Positions 1 through 11,728 of a stretch of DNA of 64,000 nt are shown here, piece by piece. This stretch comes from Caprella mutica (Eukaryota; Arthropoda; Malacostraca; Amphipoda; Caprellidae): contig CANNZV010000502.1 in the NCBI GenBank assembly GCA_947561585.1, positions 372,001-436,000 of the forward strand, read 5' to 3'. The position numbers and the translations under genes are program-made. Numbering within the stretch: the first letter of the stretch is position 1; each line of letters begins with the position of its first letter. Under the pieces are notes generated by a model. It had not been told where the DNA came from and did not search any database. It worked only from the letters and a program-made list of their open reading frames with translations.

Positions 1-540
1 ATGGCACAGATTACTCACAATCGTCTGAGGAAATTATAACTCCTTGTCTCTTTTAGAAAACAAATTCGAGGCCAAATTTAATGAATTAATTGGCAAATGG
101 AGACATAGAATGAGAAATTGCAGAAACAGGAAAGCGAAAAGGCAACATTGAAATTGTAATGAATGGTATAATGGGAACGTATCAAAAATATGGAATCATC
201 TGAACGCCTAAAAGATTTAAATATTTCAGGCGGATCACTGCCTGAAGAACAGAGAGGTGAGAATTGGTAGCTACAAACGTTCTCAATATAAATCTGAAAT
301 ATTAAATAACAGATAGTAACATAGTGTTGGCTTATCGACTGAGTAATGAGTATGCCTCCTTTCAACCAGCAACCTGATAAAAAAAAACATATTATTTGAA
401 CTTTCGGGCGAAGAAATGAAAAATGACCTTTCAAATGTGTGTAGAAGTGTGAAACCGACAGGTCTGCTTGCTGGAAAGAATCTCATACCTCACCTATATC
501 AGCAATTCTTTACGCTTCGTGGCACTTGAGAAATGTTTCG
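1..540 (+). pseudogene. Decayed LINE ORF1-like region (coiled coil)
   Basis: Reading the plus strand in pieces across several frameshifts and stops gives a charged coiled-coil segment (FEAKFNELIGKW near 65-105; NEKLQKQESEKAT and IKNMESSERLKDLNISG near 110-235), then an IIFELSGEEMKNDLSNV segment near 385-440 and KPTGLLAGKNL near 450-490. That order, coiled coil followed by a small RNA-binding-type region, is what ORF1 proteins of CR1/Jockey-type non-LTR retrotransposons look like. The frame is broken at least four times, so no protein can be made. It begins at or before the window edge. It probably belongs with the endonuclease remnant downstream at 1330-2630 as one element. Homology is judged by eye only; the coiled-coil pattern alone is not specific. 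Confidence 0.45.
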
Positions 541-753
541 AGATAGTTGACTATTGTGGATAGACTTTCAGTGGAGTTGAATTCTGGTTGTAATCACATG
601 GAAAGACCAGAAACTCTCTTACTGCATTGGAGGATCTATGTTCTAAGAAATACAATATCAATATTACTGAAGTAATTTATATAGTTATATATTTGTGTTT
701 CTGTTTTTAGTCTATAGTGTACTTTCGCATGCATATTTTTTGTCACTGATGAG

Positions 754-932
754 TAGGGTTGTGATAATATGCGTTTTAAATCATAGATATAAGGAATATC
801 ATAGACAAAACGAAATACAATGGTATCGAATACTATATACCGCAGATTTAGAACGATTCAATGATGTTTATTTTTCTCCGTCTATAATATTTTCAGGATC
901 TATGATTTTAAACGCATATTGTCACAACCCTA
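754..932. mobile_element. hAT-like MITE, copy 1, with 8-bp target duplication
   Basis: A 179-bp element starts TAGGGTTGTGATAATATGCG and ends with the inverted form (…CGCATATTGTCACAACCCTA). Both ends are flanked by the same 8-mer CTGATGAG (746-753 and 933-940). Eight-base duplications and a TAGGG-type terminus fit the hAT superfamily. It has no coding capacity. The inverted repeats extend about 35 bp inward (…TTTAAATCATAGAT against ATCTATGATTTTAAA). It splits the decayed LINE between its ORF1-like and endonuclease parts. A relative with its own duplication lies at 26250-26448. Confidence 0.85.
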
Positions 933-940
933 CTGATGAG

Positions 941-1329
941 TGATGGCTGACTGTCACAACCACATATATTTTTGAATATGTGTTTACTTGTGTTCATTAA
1001 TTCCATAGAGAATGGTCCTTGGAAAACATTTGTATAAATATGATACAAATAATACTCTTTGTATTGTTTGTGGTTAAATTATAGCGTGTTTCCATACTTT
1101 GGAAATTGTAATGTGTCGCATTGCAACTTGTATTACTGTGGTAATGAATTATTACTAATATTAATTCATGTTATTATGTCTCTATTGTGTCCCATTGCAA
1201 TTTATATTACTATAATGACTATATCACTGATTTATATTCTCAGGTCTCTAGTGTGTCCTAATGTAGTGTATATTATGCTATTCGTGACTCTATCAGATTA
1301 AAACAACTGAGCGAATTAATAGTTAATCA
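941..1329. repeat. Three degenerate direct repeats in AT-rich DNA
   Basis: A word of the form GTGTCCCATTGCAAYTTRTATTAC appears near 1107 and 1187 and more weakly near 1252 (GTGTCCTAATGTAGTGTATATT), about 65-80 bp apart. An 80-codon open stretch covers the same bases, but it is simply the translation of these repeats and has no recognisable domain. No gene is called here. Confidence 0.35.
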
Positions 1330-2630
1330 CTCGTTACATCGATGACAGGCATTTTCAATTACTTTGATGAATTGCTGATGCACCACTATCAGTGTCCGTA
1401 TTATGTATTTTCTGAAATATAGAGTATCCAGGGGAAACTAATTCTATTATTGTTTCACCAACATAGGCCTTATTTTGTTGACGGAAACTTGGTTTAGGAG
1501 CGACGAGAATCAATTAGGCTATAGATCTTTTCATACGTGTAGACCGGATTGACTTTGTGGTGGAATATCTATATATGTTAGGAAACGGTTATAATTTGAA
1601 AGATATTAACACTCTTACTAATCAGAATCTCTGGAAACTTATGTTATCAAGGTGATTCTAACCAAAAATAATAATAGGAGGTTTTCTATTGTGGGAATGT
1701 ATACAGATCCTAAACTCTTCAAAAATCTAACAAACATTCATTTAACAAACTCAGAGATTTTGTTTAATGAATATGTACCGAAATATATCATTTGCTTTTG
1801 TAGGCGATTTCAGCAAGAATATTTTAAATTATTATGTTAGTTCTGAATAACTGAATGAAATGCACAATCTTGAATTCTATTCATTATCCTTCCAACGCGA
1901 ATAACAGATACTATATCTAAGCCCATTGATAAGCGCATTGTAGATATATCGGATAATTACCTTTTTTGCTGTTCTTAATATCCCTGTGTCTTGTTTTGTT
2001 ACCAATAATGTTATCCACGATCTCTCTGGCAGATCAACAGCTCGTTTTGCGGATACGCTCTCAAAACTAAATATTGAATATTTTTCCCATTGTGAGATAA
2101 AAAGAGTGGCTAATAAAACTGGATGGTTTACAGAATACATTTACAAATTAAATAATAAATGTTTTCTTAAGAAAACCAGATCGGTGTCATCAAAATGGCT
2201 GTCGAAACCTTGATTTGTAATACAGTGTACTTATTGGTATAAGCTGGGTGGGGTGTCTTTCCAAGTATGCAATCAGTTTAAAAATAGACTAACTAAAACT
2301 TAATAAAATGCAAAAGAGGAAAAACATATTTTAATTTGAAATTCAGTCAGTACCGAAATGAAAATCGGGAAAATCCTGATATCTTTATGAATAAAAGTAG
2401 AAAGTCTCATATTAATATTCTTTTAAAAGATGATCATGAAATTATTGATTCTTAAGATGTTGTCAATCATTACGCAGACTACTTTTCTACTGTAACAGAA
2501 ATTCGCTTGAAAGCACAATACCTGCCTCTGATTTAATCCTTTGTATTTCGTGTATTCATTCTTGGATTCTTTTAGTTCAGAACATGAAAAATAAATCGGA
2601 TAAAATTTACACTATTCCCGAATTCGTACT
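1330..2630 (+). pseudogene. Decayed non-LTR retrotransposon, endonuclease domain and pre-RT linker
   Basis: Plus-strand conceptual translation shows landmarks of an apurinic-type endonuclease in the right order although frames change between them: NYFDELL near 1355; LLTETWFRSDENQLGYRSF at about 1475-1530; CGGISIYVRKR near 1555-1590; FVGDFSKNILNYY near 1797-1840; an ISD-N-Y segment near 1945-1965 at the place of the conserved SDHxPI; and then FVTNNVIHDLSG. Downstream, NKSRKSHINILLKDDHEIIDS and DVVNHYADYFSTVTE (2390-2505) match the linker before the reverse transcriptase of CR1/Jockey/RTE-like LINEs. Many stops and frameshifts interrupt it. No RT core was seen before the maT transposon at 2867, so the 3' half is missing or unrecognisable. 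Confidence 0.6.
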
Positions 2631-2866
2631 CAAGCATATATCACGTCATATATCTACTAGTACATCCCAAGCAACAATGACACATTGTGCCAACATGGGC
2701 ACTAGATGGGTAGATGGGCAAGAGATGGCAAACTGAAAAGTAGCCTAGAAATTACATGGGGATAATGTGGTTTTCCATTCTCATGGAATATTACCTTGGG
2801 AGAAGATTGGTTCAATGTTGCAAATCCATCCCATTGAATTGTCATATTGGCCCAACCTGATTACTA
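2631..2866. other. Unassigned stretch between LINE remnant and maT
   Basis: Contains short imperfect repeats of ATGGGCA/AGATGGG/CCCATTG type in both orientations. It could be the very decayed continuation of the LINE or another MITE end. No coding signal was recognised. Confidence 0.3.
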
Positions 2867-4162
2867 CAGGGTGGGGCGTAAGTTTGGAAGCAAATGAAAG
2901 TGCATATAATAATCCAACAAAATATATATTTAATAATTTACAATTATGTATTATTACATAAGGGTTTTAAGAATTCAAAAATCATAAATTTATTCAAAAT
3001 GTCCCCCCTTGTTTTTAATAACAGCCTCAAATCTCCTCCGAACTCCTCCTACTGCGACACGCAACTGTTCTTGTGAAATTTCCTTCCAAGATCTCTGGAG
3101 CGAACGCTTTAAATCATCTACACTGCGATGGAATTTACCACAGGCCTTTGATTCAAGAATGGACCATACCGAAAAGTCCATAGGATTAACATCTGGGGAG
3201 CAGGGAGGCCACATTTCTTTGGACCAAAACCGTGGAAGATGGTCATGGCACCAGTTTTGAATGACATTTGCAGTATGTGAGGTCGCGCCGTCTTGCTGAA
3301 ATGTCCATAGAGTGTCATTACCGAAGTGATCCTTAGCTGACTCCAACATTGGCGTCAAAATATTCTCAGTATAACATTTAACATTAATTTTGGCGCCTTA
3401 TTCCACAAAAATTAAAGGAGATCTCCAAGTTTCTGAAACGGCGGCCCAGACCATTACTGAAGCAGGTTTCATGGTTCTGTGGACAGTTTTTTGGTTGTAT
3501 GGGATGTCTTTTGCACTTTTACCAATTATTCTGTCATTCCTCCGGTTGTGAGCCATTTCCACTGTGGAAATTTTTTCGTCAGACCAAACAATTTCACCAG
3601 CCGTGCCAGACTTCAATTCTCTCAGAAGTGCTTTGCTTCTCTCCAATCTCTTTTTCTTTACAGCTTCTGACAGAGTCTGTCTCTTTTGGAGGGTGAAAGA
3701 GGACATCTTTAGGTCTTCTTTGACAACTCTTCTCATTGTTCTGGGACTCACATTAGCTGTTTTGGCTAACAATCGTATTGACCTTTTCGGGTTCCTCCTG
3801 ATCTTCTCTCGGGCACATTTTATCAGTTGTTGGTGCGTTGTGAGCGTGGTCTACCACTTCTTGGACGATCAGTCAAGTCTCCTCTCTCATTAAAACGCTT
3901 CACACACTTCCAAACAGTCGATCTCGCTATTGAGAGAGTCTTTAAAATGACGGAATCTGACTTCCCGGCACGGTGTACAGCAATAATGGCTTCTCTTTTG
4001 TCTGACATTTTTGAATTGACTAAATTTTTGTAAAAAATAACACTGCCATGTCTTAATGTAGTGTCTCTACTATAGTTCAAACCCTATCACCTACTTAGGA
4101 ACTTATTTTTAAGAATTATATTAATGTTTGAAAAATTGCTTCCAAACTTACGCCCCACCCTG
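2867..4162 (-). mobile_element. maT (DD37D) Tc1/mariner-superfamily transposon
   Basis: A 1296-bp element flanked by the TA dinucleotide (2865-2866 and 4163-4164). The terminal inverted repeats, 2867-2893 and 4136-4162, start CAGGGTGGGGCGTAAG and are identical over 27 bp. A transposase is encoded on the minus strand. The intact termini point to a fairly recent insertion, while the broken transposase means it could move only with help from another copy. It lies against the decayed LINE on its left side. Confidence 0.92.
2990..4008 (-). pseudogene. maT transposase, broken by one frameshift and one stop
   Basis: Cut-and-paste transposase of the maT family, about 339 codons, close to the usual length. 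The likely start is the ATG at 4008 (MSDKREAIIAV); the open frame upstream to 4080 is not typical. N-terminal helix-turn-helix (IARSTVWKCVKRF) and a GRPRS basic motif are followed by a frameshift near 3815-3826. The frame then gives IRRNPKRSIRLLAKTANVS and the first catalytic Asp in VWSDEK. An in-frame TAA at about 3395-3397 follows LIFVE. The last segment carries the second Asp in FQQDGATSH and the third in SPDVNPMDF, with 37 residues between them, which defines DD37D. It ends NKGGHFE. No single continuous protein can be made as the sequence stands. Confidence 0.92.
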
Positions 4163-4818
4163 TATATAGCGTATCAATATTATATGGCGGAAGCTTTTTT
4201 AACATATTGGAAAGACCATTTTTTGAAATAGGAAGGATTCAATCAATCGCAATTTATAAAATGTCTTCAAATTAATATTAAATTATTAATCGTTCAGCAA
4301 AACTATTTTATTAATACTAAGACTAGACGAAGATGATCAAAGGAACGATAAAGAATTAAAGTTTTAGTTTCAAGGTTTAGAATTTATATTTTTTAAATAA
4401 CACAATTTTAATATAAAGTATAAGTAAATAAGCTATATGATGTGTAAAATGATAACGAAGGGTGAGTGGCACTGACTGATTTTATAGCGTGGTTGCCAGA
4501 TGCTAGTTTCTATGAAGCTTGGCTATTTTTTTAATTAGCTACTGTTAGCTAATTGTGACAAACTTAATACATTTTCAAAATATTTATATGATAAATTACG
4601 AATATAGGATAATATGCAATCCTAAACTGAATATGTGAACATATTTGTTTCCGGTATGAGCCTGCTTTGTATTTTCGGTTATACATACATAGTGAAATTT
4701 TAAAATTCAGGTAGTTTGTTAGTGCTTTTCGTTGGAGGAGGTATTAGTATTTTAATTCCCTTAATTAATTAAGGAAATTTTTCAAAACTGCACCCTGCGG
4801 CCTATTTAAAGTTATAAA
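4163..4818. other. AT-rich stretch, nothing recognised
   Basis: No ORF, repeat or RNA gene was recognised. The last 60 bases before 4819 hold a CCTATTTAAAGTTATAAA stretch that could serve as a promoter for the candidate micro-gene that follows. Confidence 0.3.
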
Positions 4819-5480
4819 ATGGTGAGTTGAAGTTTTTAAAATATACTTATAGTTATTTTATATAGTGTATTCGATACAGTTATTGCCTGCTTCTATAGGT
4901 GCAGTACCTAATTAGGTACCGAGCTGAATAATATTTTCTTTAGCCTATGGCTAAATATATGTACCTAGGATAATTTTCGAGTTATTAATTCATCTTACGG
5001 TGTCACTTTTTCTCGATCTTTATAGAAATAATGTACTACAGCAACTTGAAGATTAAATGATAATAATTTTTCAAACTTGATCGAAAATGTGAAAACGTCC
5101 AATAACTCGGAACTTACCATGAAATATTAATTTAAATTTCTCTTTAAATATAATAATTTCAATTTGAAATGCGATTCGATTTCTCAAAGTATATAACCAC
5201 TATCTAGGTATGTAGACACCTATTATTTAATTTAAAAATAGTTACAGAGATAACCTGTTAGTTACAACAAATTTGGATACACGTACTTTTGTTATTTTCT
5301 GATAACTACAAAATTTGCTTGCAAGTATAGTAAATCTTTAAATATAGGTAATTAATGTAACTGAAATAAATACAGCTACGGAACTCTGCAAGTGATATTG
5401 AGAATTGATTGAGTAATTAATATTTTCTTTTTCAGGGTAGAGGTCATTACCATCGCCATAAGAAAAGCTTCAAATTTTGA
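4819..5480 (+). other. Candidate two-exon micro-ORF (15 codons with stop removed, spliced)
   Basis: An ATG at 4819-4821 is followed immediately by a consensus donor GTGAGT. About 600 bp later a polypyrimidine tract and acceptor (TATTTTCTTTTTCAG, ending 5435) precede GGTAGAGGTCATTACCATCG. Splicing ATG to GGT reads MGRGHYHRHKKSFKF and a TGA at 5478-5480. A first exon ending exactly at the ATG is common in small ribosomal-type genes, and an AATAAA lies at 5866. I do not recognise the peptide. A second frame in exon 2 (EKLQILRGIDKAVTALTEGE…) stays open for about 60 codons. Splice sites of this quality occur by chance in AT-rich DNA, so this is a candidate only. Confidence 0.2.
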
Positions 5481-5865
5481 GAGGTATAGACAAGGCAGTT
5501 ACTGCATTAACGGAAGGAGAGATAGGCGCAACAGAATGTGGACGAACCCATAGCCAAGGATGTAAATTATTAGACCTCTCACTGAATTATTGTATTCTTG
5601 TCTTTCTTAGCTATGTAATTCGATTGAGACCATTTCCATAGATACTAGATTTTGTTTTGATCTCAGGGGTTATAGTCAGCTTTTTATTATAGTCATGTTA
5701 GTCTATAGTTGTGATATCATATATAACTATTCTATACTATATTATAATAACTCTTTATACTTATGATATAAAGCTACATGTATTGTTTAATGTAACTGTT
5801 GAATAACCTTTTTAAAAAAAAAGTTTTTTAAAGTTCGTTCTACTCTTCTGTTGTAACGATCTACG

Positions 5866-5871
5866 AATAAA
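5866..5871 (+). promoter_or_regulatory. AATAAA polyadenylation-type signal
   Basis: AATAAATAAATG lies downstream of the candidate micro-gene. It is common by chance in such AT-rich DNA and matters only if that transcript exists. Confidence 0.2.
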
Positions 5872-5987
5872 TAAATGAAAAACTAGAAGATGATATTTAT
5901 TTATCTTAATCATTATGATATTCATTTTATTAATAACAATTCTCTATTATTAATCTATTCAAGGCTTCAACAGTAATTTATTAAACC

Positions 5988-6192
5988 TTATGATTTATTT
6001 ATTGTGACCAGATGGGTCCAATATGGTAGTGCCATATTTAGCACATGGAAACCACCTAGTACCAAAGTAATTTCAATATTGGTTGCCAGTGCTTTTTCGA
6101 CCTTGGCCCCATCATCCTCGGCATCATCTTATACCACATTGGCCCCATTAACTGTGGTTGCTTGGGATGTTATAATCTCAACTTGAACCAAT
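5988..6192 (-). pseudogene. Candidate terminal exon or gene fragment, unknown product
   Basis: The minus strand has an acceptor-like TTCTTTGACTTATAG ending at about 6193, followed by a reading frame LVQVEIITSQATTVNGANVV, one TAA (6129-6131), then DDAEDDGAKVEKALATNIEI and on to MALPYWTHLVTINKS with a TAA at 5988-5990. Base composition is richer in G+C than the flanks and the amino-acid mix looks protein-like. The plus strand also has a 60-codon ORF over the same bases, which weakens the case. I do not recognise a family. If real, it is either a pseudogene or ends at the internal TAA. Confidence 0.2.
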
Positions 6193-9100
6193 CTATAAGT
6201 CAAAGAATAGACAAATATTAAACAACTTTCTTACACCATCACTGAATAAAGACAACCAGATCTCCAAAAGATGCAAACTCCTGACCTGTAGCATTCATTC
6301 AGTAGTTATCATACCATTTATATAGAACGACGATTCACTCATTTGGCTTTTTCTGGTTTACGGCACATAGTGTGTACTATCCGCAGCACTCAAAATTTAT
6401 ATACCGTTTTATTAAAAAAAACAGCTAATGATATATTTAATACACTATTCGAAGATATCTATAACGAACGTAATCCTTAGATTATTATACTTTGGAATAT
6501 TCACACTGGAATAACTGTCAGGTGACAAATGTGATATTTTATCTAGTACGTCATTTTTTCCTGTACAGTTGCAAAAATATCTTGGTCTAATATATAATCT
6601 TTGCACCGTACGACAATAGTCTACTAGGAGGTTCTTATATTAAATATACATAAAACAGCTATCTTAAATATAAAATTTGAATGAAAAAAAACATTGAAAT
6701 ACGTGAATCTCGCTTGTCCATAATATATTCACAACAAATTATGATGCAAAAATAGTGTTTCCGTTTATTATCCAACTCCTATAGTTAAATTTTTGTGAAC
6801 ATATTGATATAGGTAAAGAAGTTCAACTATAAAGAATGCTGCAATTTATTTGTGTGTATTCAGTCGGCTTCATTGTTTATATATAGTAATATGATAACTA
6901 GTATTATTAGATGAGAGGACATAATAAGGAGAACATGAGGAAAATAATATTAATATTTCGAATCCATAAAAAATTGTGTTATGAAATATCTAATTGTTGT
7001 GCATGCTTGGCAAGATTTTCATCTGCTAAACACAAGAGTATCATCAGTGTTTATGTGGTTTGTTTATGTCACTGTGTAGTCAAAAAAATAGTTGGTTTGT
7101 GTTCTTTCTTAATGACGCTTGAAAGACTCGAATAAAATGCTTTCTTTTATATTTATGTCAAAACATTGTAATCATTTTTTTAATGTTGTAATTAGCAAGA
7201 AGATATTCCCCTACGTGATAAAATGCTTCATTCTATTTATTCGCATTAAAACAGTTAGTTGAATTACGTTTCGAAATAATTTCCTATTTAGGACCAAAAC
7301 ATTTGTTTAATGATGCCAATTTTTACAAATTTATGGCCATTCACTATTCATAAGACTTTCAATATTATATGTTAACATTTGAATGAACTCTAACGACATG
7401 AGATGCTATCAAGAAACTACATTGATTGCTTATATAATGAAGAAATTACAATAGAATTACACGCTTAATCAACCAATGATTGCTGTCTGTAATTAATCTG
7501 CAGGAGAATACTTGGCTAAGATAAATCATTCATTATGCATACTCGAGTAATTAAAGAATACAGATATAGACTAGACAATTTATACAAATTACAAGTGGTA
7601 CTGAGGAGAAATAAATACTAGCATAATGTTGTATAATGTAAATGCTAATGTTTGTATCTTGAGTGGCGTGTAATGTCAACTTCTTGAGAAACTTTTAATA
7701 AAATGCAAATGCATTTGTCAGGATATGCAATATTTTAAATACTTCAATTTATTATTCCCTCCGCATATTTCCATCTTTCTTCATCCGATCTAACCAGGAA
7801 AGAGAAAGCTCCTTCTATTTATACGTAATTATGAGTTTAGGTTGTTTAGTTTCAATTTCTCACATCATTGGAAATAGAAAGTAGATCGTAAGGAAATAAC
7901 AGCCCGGGGAACTGAGAGGTCAGTCTACTATGTAGCATTAAATAATATCAATAATTTAATGTAAAAGTAACACGGCACATAAATAAGATAAATAATTTTA
8001 TTTAAATTAAAATAATATAAATTACATTATTTGTAAGATCTCGAATCTGAGTTTCCAAATAGTTGTGAAATAGAACTTTTCATATTTTATTCTATACAGA
8101 CACAGAAAGCTGCGAATTTGATATGATTGTATACATGTAAATAATTGAAATATACACTAATTTAATGAAGTAAAATACTCATATATATTTAACACTTATT
8201 GTCAATTTTATAAAATGAGCAAACTACAATTAACTAAATAAATTCTTTACTTTAAGTAAATATAACTTGGCTGAATTCAATAAATGAGAATATATTACTG
8301 AAAGCATTTATTATGTTTTTGCTTGTTTTAAACACCGTAATCGAATAATTTTCAGTTTCAATATTTCTTGATATCCATAAATTTGATATATATAATTTGT
8401 ATATGATAATAATTAACATCAAATCTTATAAAAATGATAAATCTAAAAAGTTTCAAATAATTTCATACGTTTGTCGTGACATAAATTCAACTACATTCAA
8501 CAACAAATTTATAATTCCAAATAATGTTCAGCTAGTATCCACTAAAAGCAGCGAATATATTCAATATTGCTTCAAGATATAAATCTTGATATGTCGAAAT
8601 TATTTTTTAGTGAGGCTAGCGATATTAGGTCGCAAGGATTCAAATCTGGAGGAGCAAGCAAACCAAACGTAATTTGATAAGCGCTTTTTATAGGAAGATG
8701 TTCTCTTTTATCCATTAATAGATGTGGTGTCAGTAAATAACATTATTATATAACTGTTTTTAGTGGTAATTGTTAGAGATTTTTCGCTCTATTATTTATA
8801 TCACTAGGATTCACTGTTTCGTACCTATGTTGCAGGTTATATAGCAGACAATTCACTTAAAAAGTTTATTAAATGGAAAATGTTGCATATTTTTGCATCT
8901 GTAAATATTGGGGAAAATAAATACTAATAGTAAGGTTTATGCTATTTCAAGAAAATCTAATGTGAATCTACGAATTAAACTATTAACACTAGAAAAAAAA
9001 GTCTTAAACAAAAATAGAAAAATTAAGAATTCAGTTGACTAATCGAAAATAAACATTAATTTTGAACTTAAAGTATTCTGAAATCATTTACTATTGAGCC

Positions 9101-10393
9101 ATTATACAATTAAATCTTTATTGAAACTGACTTGAAAGAAAAGTCTATTGAACTGAAAAACAATAAGAAAAATTAAAAACTAAATCTTTCAGAACCAAGT
9201 GATTAACCACAAATTTAGAGTAGCAAAATAGCCACAACTCTACTAGACGGAGAACTAAATTAAACTATTAGAGACAACCAAAGATACGAAAATTAACTAC
9301 CGTTCCAATGTTTAGCCAAAAGTAGAAGGTAAATTTCATGCCTTTAAAAACTAATGAGAATATTGATATTGATTGGAACTGCGGTAACAGTAATGTTTCT
9401 TTTTAAATATGGAAAATTATTATTTCATTTTTATCAGATAAGGAAATATCATTCAGTATTTCATTGAATCTATTTTTTTGGATGGTATTAAAACCTTATT
9501 TATAACACATTTCTTCACATAAACAAAGATTCTCATACCATTATCCTTTGTTTCTTATATTATTTAACATTAATTAAAGGCTTCTGTGAACACGGATTAT
9601 GTTGACAATAGTTCAGCAATCAAAAAATCGAAACCAATTGAGATTCTTGTACATGAAAGTAATTATCTAAATAATATCTTTGCTCCATCGACGAAGTATT
9701 ATGAATATATACACATAAATATATGGATTAGTAATTTTAATTAGTGTAGTCACTATTAGTGACTACTATTAGTGTAGTCAATTGTTAGGGTTCAACCCGG
9801 ATATAAGTTGAAAAAAGACAAGTTTGGTACCATTAGAAGCGTAATTTTAAGTACTTCAACCATGTGAAAATACACCGAAATCCTGTTTGAGCAAAAAAAA
9901 TTATTTGAATTTGAATGAGGGGCACTTAAAATGTCTTTGGATGATTTTACTAGAAATTTGAAAGTTCAACAAAATTTCTAACTTGCCTTACTCCTAATCT
10001 ATTTGTAATTAATATTGACTTTTTCGTTATTATACTAATATTGAATTATATTTCTTATTTTCATAATAAAAAATAACAAAATTTGATACGGGGAGGGGGG
10101 GGGATATTAAAAAAATGTGCTCTAGTCTAAAAAAATGTCCTTTTTTGTTATTTTTGAGCAGTAATTTGTTTGTTAATTCGTGTAGATGTTTATATTCCTA
10201 TGAATATTAGAATGAGGTAGTTATATCTAAGAGATAGATGAATAGTCAATTTGTAAAGAACATAAGAAAGAATTGCCTGTTACTGTTGGAACAAAAGCCA
10301 AGGAAACCTTGTTAATGTTTGCAAAGATTCACAAAGAAGCCGAAATAGAGAATGATCTCAAAAAGACCGAAATAGTTACTGTGCAATGAGGAT
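6193..10393. other. 4.2 kb AT-rich DNA without a recognised gene
   Basis: Open frames here are at most 60-75 codons with no recognisable domains. Small features: a short palindrome with TAGTGTAGTCACTATTAGTGACTAC at about 9743-9780, a G-rich run at 10090-10104, and many A/T homopolymers. No inverted-repeat pair or tandem array was found by eye. Confidence 0.4.
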
Positions 10394-11728
10394 GGTGATC
10401 TCTGAATGCTCATCGCGATTCGCGGGCACTCCGGTGAATGCTGGGGGCATTTGTTCTGTTTGGCCAGTCAGTCCGCTGATGTACCTATTCTTATTTTCTT
10501 GATTGAGAGTGAGGATATTGTCTGTGGCACATGCAATAACCGTAAGAAACGAGTTAAATATGCACTGTATTCTGGATGGTTCCACAGGTCGTATGTAAGT
10601 CTGACCAAGGCAAAGGCATCTTCTATTGTGAGATGGGTTTGTATGATGTGTCGAGGGTGGGGTACAAGTATAGACAAGGCAAGTTAGTATAGACAAGGCT
10701 TATGGGCTTCTGCTACTGGGGCTGCAGTGCCCATATGGTGGTAGGGAAGCTCGCAAATGTTTCTCTTTCTACTAAAATCAATCGGCAGGTGGCCCAATTT
10801 TTCAGAGACTGACCCTATCTACGCTGCCTGAACCCATTGTCCTAGTTGTTCACAGTCGACACGCTTCAGACAATGATAAATTACAAAATAAAAATGACAA
10901 GAAAATTACAAAAGAAAGGATTAGCAGCTAAGTTCGCAGATGGTGACGAAAGTGGAGCAGTTCTAGAGCTGTCATCTTCGAAGGGACTGGTCCAACGAAT
11001 CGAAGAGACTGTCAGAGATTTGAGGTCTAAACACCCGCCTGTCCCGCAAGACTTGATGATGCCAGAACCTCCAGATAATTCTCTAATTGTACCAATTGTA
11101 TTGGATGAGGAGGTTAAGAAGACTGTTAATTCTTTCCGTCCTGGTTCTGCCGGAGGTCCTGTTGGCCTCAGGCCAACCCAGCTAACCAAAACCGGTTTGT
11201 TCCACGTCTTAAGACGTCTTATACCCCTTACACCAGTCCATGAGTCCAGTTAAAAAGAATGGGATACACCACGGGCCCATTCATTAATGGCGAGTCTGTT
11301 GGCTAGAGCACGACTGTTATCCGCATTTCTTAAGGAAACTGGAGTGTGGTTGAATGCGATTCCCATACTGTCATTAAGTTACTTAGGCACACAGCTTCAT
11401 TTAGAGGTCCTGAGGGTAGCCATTGCTCTTAAAGTGGGTGTCACAGTTTGTGAACCTCATTCTTGCCACTGTGGTAGTGGGATGGATGTCAGAGGATTGC
11501 ATGACCTGTCTTGTAGGTACAGTTCTGCCCGTCACCGAAGACATGCGGCAATGAATGACGTTGTAAAACGGGCTTTGCAGAGAGCAGGATTCCCTTCAGT
11601 GCTTGAGCCTTGTTGACTTGACAGGGGGATAGTAAATGCGCAGATGATATTATTTTTCTCCCTTGCATGAATGAAAAGAGTCTGATTTGGAAGTGAACTG
11701 CACATGTGTTGACACATTTGCCGAGACA
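10394..11728 (+). pseudogene. Internally deleted copy of the PHD-RT-RLE LINE
   Basis: This is a damaged copy of the element at 30.6-34.1 kb. Corresponding parts are the 5' leader (CTGAATGCTCAT…GGCATTTG), a PHD finger with cysteines changed to tyrosine (KRVKYALYSGWFH), the pre-RT segment (KFADGDESGAVLELSSSKGL through VNSFRPGSAGGPVGLRP, 10920-11180), then a jump to the C-terminal part (TPVHESS, KEWDTPRAHS, ARLLSAFLKETGVWLNAIP, CHCGSGMDVRGLHDLSC). About 1.27 kb holding all reverse transcriptase core motifs is missing between roughly 11195 and 11235. Stops and frameshifts are frequent. It ends abruptly at CCGAGACA (11728), where a truncated maT begins. It cannot encode a functional protein. Confidence 0.9.

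Noticed and set aside
9781..9800. GGTTCAACCCGG, loosely like a tRNA B box
   Set aside because: No acceptor stem, A box or cloverleaf could be drawn around it.
10376..10696. 106-codon minus-strand frame over the LINE copy
   Set aside because: It is antisense to the recognisable PHD finger remnant on the plus strand.
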